This document shows, piece by piece, positions 1 to 11,099 of a stretch of 64,000 bases of DNA (its first letter is position 1; every line of letters begins with the position of its first letter). A program made the translations under genes and the position numbers. The notes beneath the pieces are model-generated. The model searched no databases. It saw only the letters and a program-made list of their open reading frames with translations, and was not told the origin of the DNA. The DNA comes from Limnephilus marmoratus (Eukaryota > Arthropoda > Insecta > Trichoptera > Limnephilidae). The stretch spans positions 23,720,770-23,784,769 of the forward strand of contig OU862923.1 in the NCBI GenBank assembly GCA_917880885.1. Direction: 5' to 3'.

Positions 1-240
1 AACCTAACCAAACTCTCATCAAACTACTCTTGAAGTACATCTTTTCCAATAAAAAAAGAATCATCGTAAAATACTTAACGCGAATTTAAGACTTATATGG
101 TTTTCTCATAGATGCCATTGTCAGAACCAAACCAAATTAAAATGGGACCACACGGGAAGCACCAGCTTTCAAATAAAAAAAGAATCACCAATATCGGTTC
201 ACCCAGTAGAAAGTTCTGAGGTAACAAACATTAAAAAAAA

Positions 241-911
241 AATACAGTCGAATTGAGAACCTCCTCCTTTTTGAAGTCGTTTAAAAATATGGGTCTCGTA
301 GTAAACCAGCAAAAGACCAAATACATGGCCGTAGGATGCACCCAACAAATTCCAACTCTCTCATCGCTGTTATTTCCGCCTACAAAACCAATCAAAGTCC
401 AGACTGCTGTCCAGAAAGACGAAGATATTAGTGTACAAAACACTTATCAGACCAGTACTTACGTACGCAGCTGAGACATGGGTACTAACTAAGAGGAATG
501 AGCGAGCACTGGACGTTTTTGAAAAAAAAATTGAGGTGCGTCTTCGGACCGGTTCTAGAAAATGGATTTTGGCGCAGATGTTATAACAATGAGCGTTATA
601 CTTTGTTTAAGGAGCTAAACGTCGCAAAATTTATAAAACTGGGAAGACTTCGGTGGCTGGGTCATGTGGAGAGAATGACCGAACATCAAGCACCAAAGTC
701 CCTGCTGAACTCAAGACCAATAGGGCGATGGAGCCTGGGAAGACCAAGACTTAGACGGAGCGACAAAATCCTCAAAGACATATCTATCTTGGAGCTTCTA
801 AACTGGAGAGAGCTGGCACAAAACCGAGATGAGTGGAGGAAGATTCTTGAGGAGGCCAAGACTCACCAGGGGTTGTAGAGCCAATAGTGAAGATTTTTAA
901 TCATCATCATA
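241..911 (+). mobile_element. RTE-like LINE, 3' end of ORF2 (decayed)
   Basis: The 3' part of a non-LTR retrotransposon reverse transcriptase gene, broken by frameshifts. The first open piece (253-474) shows the GLVVNQQKTKYM motif seen in the RT palm region of RTE-type and related LINEs. The second (498-878) holds the typical C-terminal block with RLRWLGHVERM, GRPRLRRSD, NWRELAQNRDEWR and the closing EEAKTHQGL. Between them another frame reads LTYAAETWVLTKRNERALDVFEKK, so at least one frameshift separates the pieces, in the A-run near 520. The copy stops just after the stop codon in a short ATC repeat (about 900-911), as expected of an RTE-like 3' tail. The 5' part is absent (5' truncation). 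Clade is inferred from motifs only. Confidence 0.8.
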
Positions 912-1019
912 CATATTATATATATTTAGTGACCATTGTTTCAGCACAAATTTATCTCAATCTATTTGTAGAATCGCAATATTTTTTATTAATTGGTAAC
1001 ATGTTAAATATTTTTGACA

Positions 1020-1510
1020 CGTTATGTTCCAAGGTTCACCGTCCATAGTTATTATCATATTTTGGAACAAGCATTCCTTCATTCTTTGTGAACCTTGTAT
1101 TATGTTCATGTTCCACTTTCCTTTTATAATCAGACTCAGACATATGCTGTATCAATATTTTGTACCATAATAAGGCCTGCACCGGTGATATTGTCAAATT
1201 CCGATACAACAATGATATGTTTCATCTCTGTGAAAAAATATGTTTTTAACTAATAACTTAACCACAGAATTTTGTACTGTTTGTAGTTTTGCAAGAGTGT
1301 CCCCAAGTGGTTAATCCAAGCCGTAAAGTTTATTCTGCGAGTGATAAGCAAATATTTTTTTTAATATTCATTTCAGCCTGCCCCCTATCGCTCTCAGCTT
1401 TTTAAATTTTTTGTTTATGTATGTGTCCCATTTGAAGTTGCAATCAACAGTCACTTCCAAATAAACATATTCATTTACCAGTTCAATACTATCACACATG
1501 CACTACTTGT
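1020..1510 (-). mobile_element. LINE reverse transcriptase C-terminal fragment
   Basis: Read on the - strand, about 1500 to 1345 gives a frame with YVYLEVTVDCNFKWDTYINK and KKLRAIGGRLK, the block after the RT thumb of many LINEs (normally KYLGVxxDxxLxWxxHI). About 1150 to 1030 gives SDYKRKVEHEHNTRFTKNEG and LVPKYDNNYGR, the HNTR...P...G tail block. Stops and frameshifts lie between them. No promoter, EN or RT palm is present, so it is a dead 5'-truncated copy. The clade (CR1 or Jockey-like) cannot be settled here. Confidence 0.65.
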
Positions 1511-2237
1511 AAATGAATTTGATGAATACTTACTTGTAAAGTCATGAGATATTATTTTAGGCGTAATCTGAAATGAAGCATGTGGATGTGGAAGCATGAT
1601 ATGTGCTACAAATCAACCAAACACGGAATCTTTTCATACACATTATATACAATAATTATTGGCCAGAGTCATCGCTTTTTTCCTTCAAATTCAACTAGTA
1701 AAATACTTTTCCCAGAATCCTAAATTGCAAACTTTAAAGTTATATTACCTAAGACTTCATTAATGCTAGTTTCTTGATTGTTCTCTCATTTGAATGAGAA
1801 TATTTTCTCATGGCCAGGACAAAACTTGGTTATAGCTGTACCTCCGTAAGAAAACACGATGAAAAGGAGTGGATTCTAAGAGACGGCTGCTATTCCTTTT
1901 TTCAGTGTGTTAATTCCTTCGCTGAATAAAACGCGTTTAATGAGTTTCTAGAACATAAAAGTTTGCAAAACAATTAAGGCTTCGTGAGCTTTTTTAGCAA
2001 CGATTTTAAAACACCATTAAAAAAGGCAACAAATAGTACACCGAACACAATATAAATGTTTGTTAAGTAGTTTTTTAATCTGAATAAAGTTGTGATTTTT
2101 ATTTCCAAATAGGAGGAAATTTTTGTTTTGGTAAAACGTGGATGATTTATTTATTATCTGTTGCTTATTTTAATCTTAATATTAGGTCCTTACATATGAA
2201 ATTGGCGTTTTGTAAAGGAGGAACATAAAGTCGATTT
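1511..2237. other. No recognisable feature, AT-rich
   Basis: No open frame above about 60 codons with a plausible domain, no clear terminal repeats and no RNA gene recognised. The stretch lies between two transposon relics and is probably old repeat or intergenic sequence. Confidence 0.5.
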
Positions 2238-2560
2238 TTTTAAATATAATATATTTATTTAATCAAAGTAGGTACCATTGCTATCTATGCACTTTGCCAT
2301 CTCATAGGTAGTTCATCGATCCCTTTACTAAAAAAACCATTCGGACGGGAATCAATAAAATCTTTCAAGGCGGTTTGGACTGCCCCATCGGAGTTGAATT
2401 TTTTCCCTTTCAAGAAGTTATCCAAATTTCGAAAAAAAATAGTAATCTGTTGGGGCAAGGTCCGGAGAGTACGGTGGATGTCTTAGACATTCCAATTGAA
2501 GCTACTCTAATTTGGTAGCCATCTGTTGTGCAGTGTGTGGTCTAGCGTTCTAACGCGCGT
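2238..2560 (-). mobile_element. mariner transposase C-terminal relic
   Basis: On the - strand the region translates, with stops and shifts, to NARPHTAQQMATKLE, HPPYSPDLAPTDYYFFSKFG and, near the end, AKCIDSNGTYFD. The SPDLAPTDYYFF block carries the third catalytic aspartate of mariner (DD34D) transposases of the IS630/Tc1/mariner superfamily. The N-terminal half with the other two catalytic residues is absent, and no terminal inverted repeat was seen. It is an inactive pseudogene fragment. Confidence 0.8.
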
Positions 2561-2599
2561 TTGTTGTTTTGCTTCACTCAATTTGTGAGGTACCCACCT

Positions 2600-3262
2600 T
2601 TCAAGCTTTTTCACTTTCAGTTTCAAGTCGGGTTAGTTACACCATTTATAACTCAAGAACGGCTGGACCAATTTGTACGATCCTTGATTTGTTGCATTTG
2701 TCTCCGCCCCGAATAGCAGAATTATGTAATATTATTCAAACTTAGGAAAAATTCACGAAAAAAAAATTATGGAGAAAATTCTTTTCCTCATGTATTTTGT
2801 ATGGAACGAATTCTCAGCTTTTAAAAGAGCTGCAGCAATATTATGATAAATATAATATTGAATTCCAAAAATTAAAAAACTTCAAATGTCAATGCGCTGA
2901 TTTTTTTGCTTTTGTTCTTAATCATATAATGCTGCCCCTCTTTCTTACACACTAAATGTCAACAGTCGAAAATGAAACAAACGGTTTAGACAATATTTAT
3001 AACAAATCTCCCTCACACGTATAAAGAAATTGAAACGCAATTCCCGTAAGTAAGTAAAAAAGTAAGAAAAGCACAAAATGAATCCGTACACAACGCCATC
3101 TCCGATACTGACAAAAACGACAAACGGACAATTGCGCATCGATAATTGCTTCATTGTGTAATTTTTAACTTAATAAAAAAACTTAATTTGATTCAGCTAA
3201 TAAGTTAACACAACAATTATTGGTTCTGAGGCGAAACGAAGTTCACCGGGTCATCTGGTTTC
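2600..3262 (+). mobile_element. Helitron-like relic with degenerate 3' end
   Basis: Non-coding Helitron-type sequence. The phrase around 2645-2680 (ACTCAAGAACGGCTGGACCA) is a common internal piece of non-autonomous arthropod Helitrons. The right end (3229-3262) has the GCGAAACGAAGTTCACCGGG hairpin region followed by TCATCTGGT, which looks like a mutated copy of the usual CTAG|T terminus. The 5' end was not identified. Confidence 0.5.
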
Positions 3263-3539
3263 TAATGAACAATACTTGATTATATTATTAAGAAAATAAA
3301 TATACATACAAATATACCTACAATAAATTAATCAAAATGATTTCACTTCTACTTTTTAGTTTAAAAATGTTGTCGGTGTGACCGTTACCTTTTCTTTTTA
3401 AAGCACGACCACTGCAGGGTTAAAATGAATTTCTTCGTTTATTGAATATTAAAAAGAGGTTCAGAAAGTTTTTCCTAAATTAAATAATTTTTTCAATGCA
3501 TTTTATGTGAAATATCAGTTCAAGATCGCTTTTCTACAT

Positions 3540-3897
3540 TAGCTCCACACAGAAAGCCCTGAGGAAAAAAATCTCTTAAGCCTATGTCATATTTGGGGAG
3601 GGTCTTTGGAGGTTCCTTTTAGGGAAAGGAAGGAGCGAAATTTTGGGAAGGAAAAGGGTATGATGAGTGGGTAAGAAACTGGGGATCAATGCGTACAGTA
3701 GTGACGGACGTATTAATCCATCCCTCCCACTGCGGTGCAAGGCGATGGGTCGAGACAGTCCAATCTAGGTTAGATCTCCCTCAACCAGTTTCCCCCGAAC
3801 GGGCCCGCTACTTGGGGTGACCTTTAGCAGGGGTTTTGGTTTTTCAATAAATGGTTATCGGGGCGGGGCGGTACCCATACTCGCCTCTCTAATTAAA
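3540..3897 (-). repeat. Dispersed repeat family A, near-complete copy
   Basis: One of about ten copies in the window of a repeat that on the - strand ends with a CTCAGGGC / CCTGTGTGGAGC tail. Other copies or pieces are at 4714-4800, 9336-10015, 12160-12425, 15466-15570, 19735-19785, 23848-23910, 24535-24630, 26990-27060 and 43855-43905. Shared blocks include TCCCTCCCACTGCGGTGCAA and GGAAGGAAAAGGG. The terminal 80 bp also match, on the same sense, the 3' end of the LINE at 36985-37585, so this is either a 3' piece of that LINE lineage or a SINE using its tail. No intact frame is present. Confidence 0.7.
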
Positions 3898-3944
3898 GTC
3901 ACTGTACAAACCGAGCAAGTAATTCGAGGTTAAAAAATAGCACT

Positions 3945-4045
3945 CCTAAATAATGTAACCATTCTAATTGCATCAAATGAGACATCTGCCCTGATAATGA
4001 ACACAGTAACACTGTCCGAAACGTTGATTAAAGAAGGTTGTAGAA
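3945..4045 (+). mobile_element. Penelope-like element tail fragment
   Basis: Holds CCTGATAATGAACACAGTAA followed by CACTGTCCGAAACGTTGA. Such a GATG-rich hairpin plus CGAAACGTTG block is typical of Penelope-like elements and recurs at 11880-11965 on the other strand. No coding part is attached. Confidence 0.45.
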
Positions 4046-4049
4046 CAAT

Positions 4050-4700
4050 ACGGCATAATTTTCAAAAGTATATTACGATGAAGCTTTTGGGCGTGAAAAT
4101 CTCAAATCACATTATAAAACAAAAAGGTTCCGTAGCACATTTGTAGATGCGTTGCTTCCGGATTGTATTAATTTATTATTTCTATGCCTGATTCTGTGTC
4201 ATGTTCTTTCCTCTTGTTAATACTGTTTAGACACCAAACTAATTATAATATTTTGCAAGCTAATAGACGCAAATTCTGATAAATATAGCAATATATCTGA
4301 TACATCTAAAAGACGTAAGATAATAAGCTTGATATGTTTGCAGAAAACAGAATAATGCTTCCACTCCTGCTCAAAGGAAAATTTTCCCACTGTCTTAAAT
4401 CATTTTTGTTTGAGGACAAATTTGGTATTAGGCACGCGCGTTCCCTAATACGTTGTTTTTGTTACCGAATGTGATTTTAGTATGTTAATCAGCACATATC
4501 CTAAACAAACACGTCCTTTGATCGATGAAAAGGGACGATGAAGCTTTCACCATCGACATGTCCCGTTTGAGATTGTGGAAAATTTAATTTTCTCCGAAAA
4601 CGCACAACACCGTTCAAAATGCTTGCAAATAACTTCCTTGGAAAATAATAATTATATATTGTAGTCATGAATAGATAATTTGACACGTTTTTTCTTTTCA
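4050..4700. other. No recognisable feature
   Basis: AT-rich sequence with short chance frames only, such as a 66-codon frame on the - strand at 4501-4701 without any family signature. Confidence 0.5.
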
Positions 4701-4713
4701 TTCATTCAACACA

Positions 4714-4800
4714 GGAAAATAAATGCCCTCAGAGCCTATGTCATCTTTGGAGATGCTGTATGAAAAGACTTTTTGTGGAAGAGGTGGAGTTAACCTGGTT
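4714..4800 (-). repeat. Family A tail fragment
   Basis: Matches the CCTATGTCATCTTTGGAGATG block and the GAAAAGACTTTTTGTGG block of family A. Only the terminal 85 bp are present. Confidence 0.65.
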
Positions 4801-4929
4801 CTTGATGAAACCCTGGAAAAACTTACTAGGTTAATTAACAGCCTCATAGTAAAAGTAGATATTCCCTGAGCGAATTTAAGCACGATGTGAACAATAAATT
4901 ATGTGAACCAAGAAGTAACACTTTTTGTC

Positions 4930-6184
4930 CCACATGTAATCTACACGTCTATAATATAAAAATGAATTGCTGAATGTGTTGATAAGCGCATAACTTTCGA
5001 ACAACTGCACCAAATTGGATAATTCTTTTTTTTGTGTGTTCTTTATTGTCAGGACAAGGTTTTTATAAAACTTCTGGTGAGCTCTTGCATTATGAAATTT
5101 GTATACAAAAATTGCTATTGGTGGCACGCGAGGTTTGAAAACTGAATGTATGGAAAGCGGGAGGGAGGGAGAGAAGGGGAAGAGGGGAGGGGTTGGTGGG
5201 AAAGGGGAAAGGGAGGGGGGGAGGGGGGAGGTGGAGGAAGCGGAGTGGGAACCCCCTGAGGGAGCAGGAGACAAATCGAGAAATAAAAGACGGCAAGTCG
5301 ATATGTGAGTCAGTCTTTATTGTGGCTACGTAGCGGAGGTCGATGCGGAGCGGGAGCGGAGTGACAGTAGTGATGCTGCTGCGCGATGATGTGAAGATGA
5401 AGGTCAGGACACTATGGCGGTGAAGATCACAGGTCTTCAGGAAGCCGGCGTGTTGCCCTACACCGTGGCGGTGTAGACGTGACCTTGGTCCAGGCGATGG
5501 CCGTCGTCGCGTTGACGAGGTATTGGCGGCTGTGTGTCCAGTGGGTCGGAGCACACACGTGACGCAGGAAGGAACCTTGAGAGGCGATGAGGATGCTGGC
5601 GCGTTGCCAGGTGCTGGTTGCTGCTCGTTGCAGGATGCTGGATGATGGCGCGTTGCCGGTTGTGGTTGCTGCTCGTTGCAGAATGTTGATTGCCATCTCA
5701 TGTCGAGATGGTAGTTGGAGAAGTTCCTCGAAGGTGCTGGAATGTTCCTGGGTCACGCTGGATAAATTGTTCACTGCTAACTGCGCGGGCCCGTGCCGGG
5801 CGCAGTTACTGCACTGCTCGGACTGTGTTCCTTTATCGATGAATGGAAAGTAAGTACTGACTGACTCCGAGCAAGCGAGCGCGGCTTATATACCCGTGGC
5901 AAGTAATTAGTCTCGCGGTAGGTAATGCGGTGAATTCACGCAAAGGTGAGAAATCGCTCGAACTTTCTGCGGGCACTTGTTTGGTACAGCCAGACGTTCT
6001 AGCTCTTTCGCGTAGGTGGCGGATTATTTACGATGCGCCAGTTATTACTACGCTAAGGTAGGTATGCCGTATCTTCTAGCGTATTCTGTGGACGTCAGTG
6101 GCGCAGCGGTAAACTTCGCAGAATGGGTTAAATGACCGCCACACCCCCTTACACTATGCGAACGAAGCCGCGGGAAAAAGCTAG
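4930..6184 (+). mobile_element. Non-autonomous Helitron, interrupted by a solo LTR
   Basis: Starts with a region containing ATAAAAATGAATTGCTGAAT and a CATAACTTTCGAACAACTG block common in non-autonomous arthropod Helitrons. It runs through a purine-rich GGGAGGGAGGGAGAGAAGGG tract (5155-5260) and ends with CGAACGAAGCCGCGGG then CTAG|T at 6181-6184, the standard Helitron 3' signal. A solo LTR (5304-6153) sits just before this terminal signal. The 5' TC terminus was not located, and no Rep/helicase frame exists here. Confidence 0.65.
5304..6153 (-). mobile_element. Solo LTR of an LTR retrotransposon
   Basis: An 850-bp GC-rich block in AT-rich surroundings. Read on the - strand it begins TGTAAGGGGGTGTGGCGG and ends CTGACTCACA, the TG...CA ends of an LTR. 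It has a TATA box (GGGTATATAAGCCGCG, about 5882-5897) and an AATAAA signal (about 5315-5320) in the right order for a U3-R-U5. No internal retrovirus-like genes flank it, so it is a solo LTR from LTR-LTR recombination. Flanking pentamers CGATA and CTATG agree at 3 of 5 bases, so a target duplication is doubtful. Reading frames across it are incidental. Gypsy class is a guess. Confidence 0.65.
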
Positions 6185-6229
6185 TGTATAAATATAAAAT
6201 CAAAATACGCATGTATTTATATATGAATA

Positions 6230-6650
6230 TTATGTACCTATATCATCCGATTGCGATGAAACTTTGGGGATTTGATGTGCGTATGCCCGCGATGATTTCT
6301 ATATATAATAGTGAGATTTGGCGTTATGAAATTATGCGTTTCTAAACTATTTGTCCGATGCGATGAAACTTTGGTAAGTTGTTGTGAGCACGCTCGTAAA
6401 GGTTTTTGTATACACTGGTGAGCTCTCGCATTATGAAATTTAATTAAAAAATTGCAATAAGTAGTACACGAGCTGTTTAAAAACTGAATGTGCCGGGACT
6501 GAATGTATGGAATGCGGGAGGAGCGAGAAAGGGGAGTGGGGAGAGGGAAGGCGGAGTGGAAACGCGTGAGGCGAAGGGGACGCGGGAGAGAAAGGGGAGG
6601 CGGGAGAGGAACGGGACGAATGGGAAAGGACACGCAGGGAAAAACAATTT
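6230..6650 (+). mobile_element. Helitron internal fragment with minisatellite and purine tract
   Basis: Two degenerate copies of the roughly 100-bp cassette (CCGATTGCGATGAAACTTTG ... GAGCTC) seen in the large Helitrons at 29,800-33,200, followed by CTGAATGTATGGAATGCGGG and a purine-rich tract. Order and strand match 5070-5260, so this is a second copy of the same element type placed directly after the CTAG end of the first. Its own 3' end is missing. Confidence 0.6.
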
Positions 6651-8730
6651 CTTTGTTAAGTACTCGCCAGTCTTATATTCATCATGCAAACTAATGTTTT
6701 GTAATTTTGTATTGGATTTTGCACTATTTTAGCAAAATAATGAAGTGAAATATTCTAGAAGAACACCATGAAATATTTTGGAATAAGGAACTCCAGTGAA
6801 AAATATTCTGGCTTTAAAAAATATGTTCATACAGACAAATAAACGCTGATTGCGTCAAGGTGACGTCACTGTTTGACGTGTCGTGACGTCACCGTAAAGT
6901 CATTGTATGGGAAAGTATGACATGACACAAGCCATCGTATTAATTTATTCGTTTATTTACATACTGTTTATAGAGATTTAGTTGTTGTATTTATTGAAAC
7001 ATTATTTTGGCCTAAATAATGTTTAAAAAATAAAGGTATCTCTTATTAGTTTATCTCTATTGTAGAAAATATTCTAAAACTACCGCACAAAAAAATAGTA
7101 ATGCTATTTCTAGGGAGAATACTTCGAACAACGGAATTCAAAATAGCGGCAGTAGATCAGCTGATTGCCCGATCCTATACTAATTTTTCAAGAGTGATGA
7201 CGTCACAGGATTCACCATACGTACGGTGGTTTTCGGGGGGTCTTGAAAAATTAAAACTTTGTCAATTATGTAATATTAAAACTAACTCTGAAAATAGAAA
7301 TAAAAATGCAGTTAGAAGTTAGAAGGTCATTATTCATTAAAAAAAATATTTAAAAATTGGACAGGAGTTCTCTATTGCACAAGAATTTAGTATAAATCAT
7401 TTTAATTCTAGTCAGTTTGATAAAGCTGCATTGTTTATATTCTATAAATAAACCTTCACTTTATTTTTGCTTACGGAGAAACCCTACGAACGCTTTCCAA
7501 GGGTAATTTTCCCAAATCCTTTGGATACGTTCAGCAGCGCCACAATCTAACGCAATTTTATTGTTTTCTTACAGCGGTTTTAAATAAATCCGCAGAAACG
7601 GGAAATTTCCCATCGCGTTTTTTCCACCCTCTCGTTTTCTTGTTTCTGATATTAGTCATTTTGAATGTGTGTTAGATTTATGGGCTGCCTCTCTCGCGAG
7701 ATTTGTAATAATTCAACTTGTTTGGGACAAGAGCTGATGGAAAAGGGGCTGGGAGGGAGGTGGAGAATAAAACCGAGCGTTGAGCGTATGCGGGGATCTT
7801 GGGACTTTCGTGGTTATTGTGGTATCTGAAGAAAGGGATGATTTTAAGAAAACTTTCTCAGATCATAATAAACTAAAATATTATCAAAGAAGCATAGAAC
7901 TACGTAGCACTTGCATTATACTACTACCAATAGGTAATTGAGAAGCGTATTTTGAAGATTGTGGAACTTTTTGCGGCAATGAATTTTTAATTAAGTAAGT
8001 GTTTTGTTTTTTCTCGTAAATTTGTAGTCACTATAATACTTTTATCTGTTAAAAGCTATTAACCAGCCAGAGACCGAGAATTCAAATTTCGCCGAAAGAT
8101 GTTCTTACGATCCTACAGCGCGGTTCCAATGAGAAAGATTAATTATTCTCCGTACCAGCTTTTTTTAAATAATAACTCAATATCGATTTTATTTCATTCC
8201 AGTGTTTTAATTTATACCTACATTAAAAAATGGTGAAATACGTGATGATAAAACTGTTAAAATTATGTACTTTTGTAATTATTTTTTGATCATAAGAATT
8301 TATAATTTTTCAATAATGTCTAAGCAAAATAAGATTGTAATTTTTTTTTTAAATATATTACTTTGTAAGACCGTAAATAAATAGACAAAATGAAATATTT
8401 TCGTCAAAAAACATGTGCCCGGATCTTTTTTTAAATTATTTTATTTACACTAAAATTAAAATTCTGAAATGTGCTTTCCCAGATAATTAATTGATTTTTT
8501 TCACTACATTTTATTTTTATTTTTTTTTTATTAGAAAGAAAAAAGTTATACAATATTACAGGTAATCAAATAAAATAAAATATTACAGAAAAAAGAAAAG
8601 TCCCAATAAACGACTTTTAAGTAGTTTGTCAATGGGTGCTTTTACTTTGAAGTTTTTAAAACATAAAACTTATTATGCAGTTAGACATTTTTTTTTGTGT
8701 TACTACAAAAATGTTAATACAAACAATTTC
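6650..8730. other. Unassigned AT-rich region with CRE-like palindromes
   Basis: No gene recognised in 2 kb. Two TGACGTCA palindromes lie within 30 bp (about 6860-6893) with a third at about 7200. A 73-codon frame at 7101-7322 has no family signature. From 8080 to 8730 the sequence is simple, A/T-run rich. Confidence 0.45.
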
Positions 8731-8734
8731 TTTC

Positions 8735-8975
8735 GGCGAGCCAATTTTCAATATGATATTTGTTTTTACATTATTTGTACATTTTTTAATTTTAGCAGGT
8801 AACATATTTAAGCATGTAGGTATCATGTAGTCCAGCGTTCTTTGTCCATATTTGTTTAAGTGCTTAGGTACGATTAGTTCTTCATTTAACGTAAATCGAG
8901 TATTGTAAGTGTGGGCCAGTCTATTTATGTATATGGGGCTATTGATGGCTACATGCTTATATTATTTGAAATGAG
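8735..8975 (-). mobile_element. LINE reverse transcriptase C-terminal fragment
   Basis: On the - strand a continuous frame of about 70 codons reads LAHTYNTRFTLNEELIVPKH, then KYGQRTLDYMIPTCLNMLPA and KIKKC. This is the NTR...P...GQRSLxYxxPxxWNxLPxxIK tail block of CR1/Jockey-like LINEs, related to the block at 1030-1150. Everything 5' is missing. Inactive fragment. Confidence 0.65.
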
Positions 8976-9335
8976 TGTTGTATAATACAAAATGTTGTTC
9001 GAAAATTTAACAAATCTGCCAACGACCTACGGTAAAACCTTATTGTACTAAAATTAAACATATTTTCTCAAAATTTAAAACATAGCTTTACTAGATAAAA
9101 TAATAGTCTTTCGAAATAAATTTATAATTTTTTGTGAAAAAGAATCAATATCTCTAAAATATGATTTTAAAATGACATATTTCCGGTTTTCTCTGGTTAT
9201 TCCCCCTTAAATAGTTATTTCAATGCCTAAAAAACTTAAGATGCGGGTTGGATATACAGGCACGTTAGTGAAAAAATGCTCAATTTCCTTGACGTCAAAG
9301 TTAACCTTTTGAGATTGTTTTTACTTTTTTGCTTT

Positions 9336-10015
9336 AGCTCCACACAGGAGGCCTTGAGGATCTTAATTTCCAGTTTCAATAATACTTAGGTTCGTCAGGT
9401 TACGAGTTGTGTTTATTATCGTCTTATTTACTATGAATTTTTAACTAGATTTAACGCCTGTTCTAAAGGATGCTCTGAATAGAACTGAAGCAGGAGAGAT
9501 GGTAACTGAAAGTGCCCACCTATCGATCGGTTAACATCGGCTATCTTCATAATTGTTGTCTCTCTCACATAGTACAACTTTGCTGATCTCTGTTGGGATA
9601 CATTAAAACTACGAATAACTACATAGACTAACGACATCCATTGAGAGACATTGAAACTGTTATGAGGATCTTTTTCAGGAAAGGATGGCGAGGAAGTTCT
9701 GGGAATGAAAAAATGCATGAGGGGTTGATAGGAATCTAGGGGTCAGTGTGTTCAGGAGAGATGGACGTAGGAATTCATCTCTCCCACTGCGGTGCGTGGC
9801 GATGCGTCGAAAGAGTCCCGATGGAGATGTCAGAAGGTCTCCCTTAACTGGTCCGGCCCGCCAGCGTGCGGGTAGTCGAATCCGCCACCAAGCCCGAGAC
9901 CAACCTCACCCCATGAGCTCGGGAACCCCTGCTAAGTCACCAAACATGGCGAACCACTTGAGTTGACCTAAGGCAGAGGTGTTGGTTTTCCAATGAATGA
10001 TTCCCTGATCGACGA
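9336..10015 (-). repeat. Family A, long copy with internal insertion
   Basis: Begins with CTCCACACAGGAGGCCTTGA and resumes at about 9660 with the GATCTTTTTCAGGAAAGG block, then the CCACTGCGGTGCGTGGCGAT block and the TTGGTTTTCCAATGAATG end (about 9985-10000). The 9370-9660 stretch is not shared with other copies and is probably an insertion or divergent sequence. This copy also extends further (9850-9960) than 12160-12425. Confidence 0.6.
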
Positions 10016-10064
10016 TACTGATTGTAATATATTCTTCTTCTGATATTTTAATTCATTCAGAAGC

Positions 10065-10315
10065 GCGATTCTATATCTTTTGTGGGATCGTTATGAGATA
10101 ACGGACGTGATCTCCTGTCAGATTTGTTTGATTTTTTCATATTTATTGTCACATATTTTAGTTTAGATCATTTTAAACACGAAATCCCGCAAGTGTGCAT
10201 GATTATTTATTCGTTTTATGTACGTTGTACACAGAAAACGGAAATGAATCAAACAAATCTGACTGGAGATCACGGCCGTTATTTCATAACGATCCCACAA
10301 AAGATATAGAATCGC
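10065..10315. mobile_element. MITE with 70-bp terminal inverted repeats
   Basis: A 251-bp element whose ends are inverted repeats of about 70 bp starting GCGATTCTATATCTTTTGTG and continuing through GGGATCGTTATGA. The arms differ at only a few positions. A related element (same TIR logic, GTGAGATCGTTATTGGATAA) lies at 23361-23622. No coding potential; non-autonomous DNA transposon of unknown superfamily. Confidence 0.8.
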
Positions 10316-10554
10316 TCGGCTGATTACTGCTTTATACGAGTATAAGGATAAAATCAACAAATTCACAATTAATTTATTGAGAATTTTACTCCTAACAGTG
10401 GAGGATAGTTGGTAAAGGTTCTAAAACGCAAATTAACAGACTCGTCTCTGGAAAACTCGAGAAGTGGACATTCGTCTACGACAAATTCTGTAGTTTGAGT
10501 AATGCAAGCATTAAATATATGCAGTATGAAAATGATATCTATAAACGAAAGATA

Positions 10555-10840
10555 ATGTAAATGAAACAATGTTACTTTGTTTGAACCACTTGCATATTTG
10601 TTTAACGACCGTTCCTTCCTCAGGGCAAACGTATACTGATTTGACAATTAAAAAATAGTGGGTGGGAACAATGTATTATTACTAAGTATTGTGGTAGGGG
10701 TGGAGGCGTTTCTAGGGATTAATGAAGAGTGGGTGAGGAACATATCCATGATTTGGCTGAAAGATAATATTTTTAACCGATCGGCTTTAAACAAATACAC
10801 AAGTGGTTCAAACAAAGTAACATTGTTGCATTTATCTAGA
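10555..10840. repeat. Inverted repeat pair, about 60-bp arms
   Basis: The arm at about 10558-10612 (AACAATGTTACTTTGTTTGA then ACCACTTG) is repeated in inverse orientation at about 10783-10838, with roughly 170 bp between. Possibly a decayed foldback element. Frames across it are chance. Confidence 0.6.
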
Positions 10841-11099
10841 ATGGATAACCACAAACTTATAGCTACATTCAAAAGTGAAAGATAATGTAATGGCAAGGGA
10901 ATGTAAAAAATAGGTAACGGGTTTTTGTTGGAGCCAAATCTCATCTCATTGAAAACCAAATTATAAAACTTCACTTGGCATAGATTTAAAATCGTTTTAC
11001 AGTAAGATTTTGTTCACAAAGTGTGCAAGGACCATATTTTTTTAGGGTATGTTTAATACTATAAGAAATCTACCCTAACGTAAACTAAAAAAATACATT

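Noticed and set aside
5090..5853. Long frames of 88-203 codons on both strands
   Set aside because: They lie in a purine-rich Helitron tract and a GC-rich LTR; composition explains them and no domain is seen.
10648..10974. Frame of 108 codons on the - strand
   Set aside because: Overlaps one arm of an inverted repeat and has no recognisable domain.
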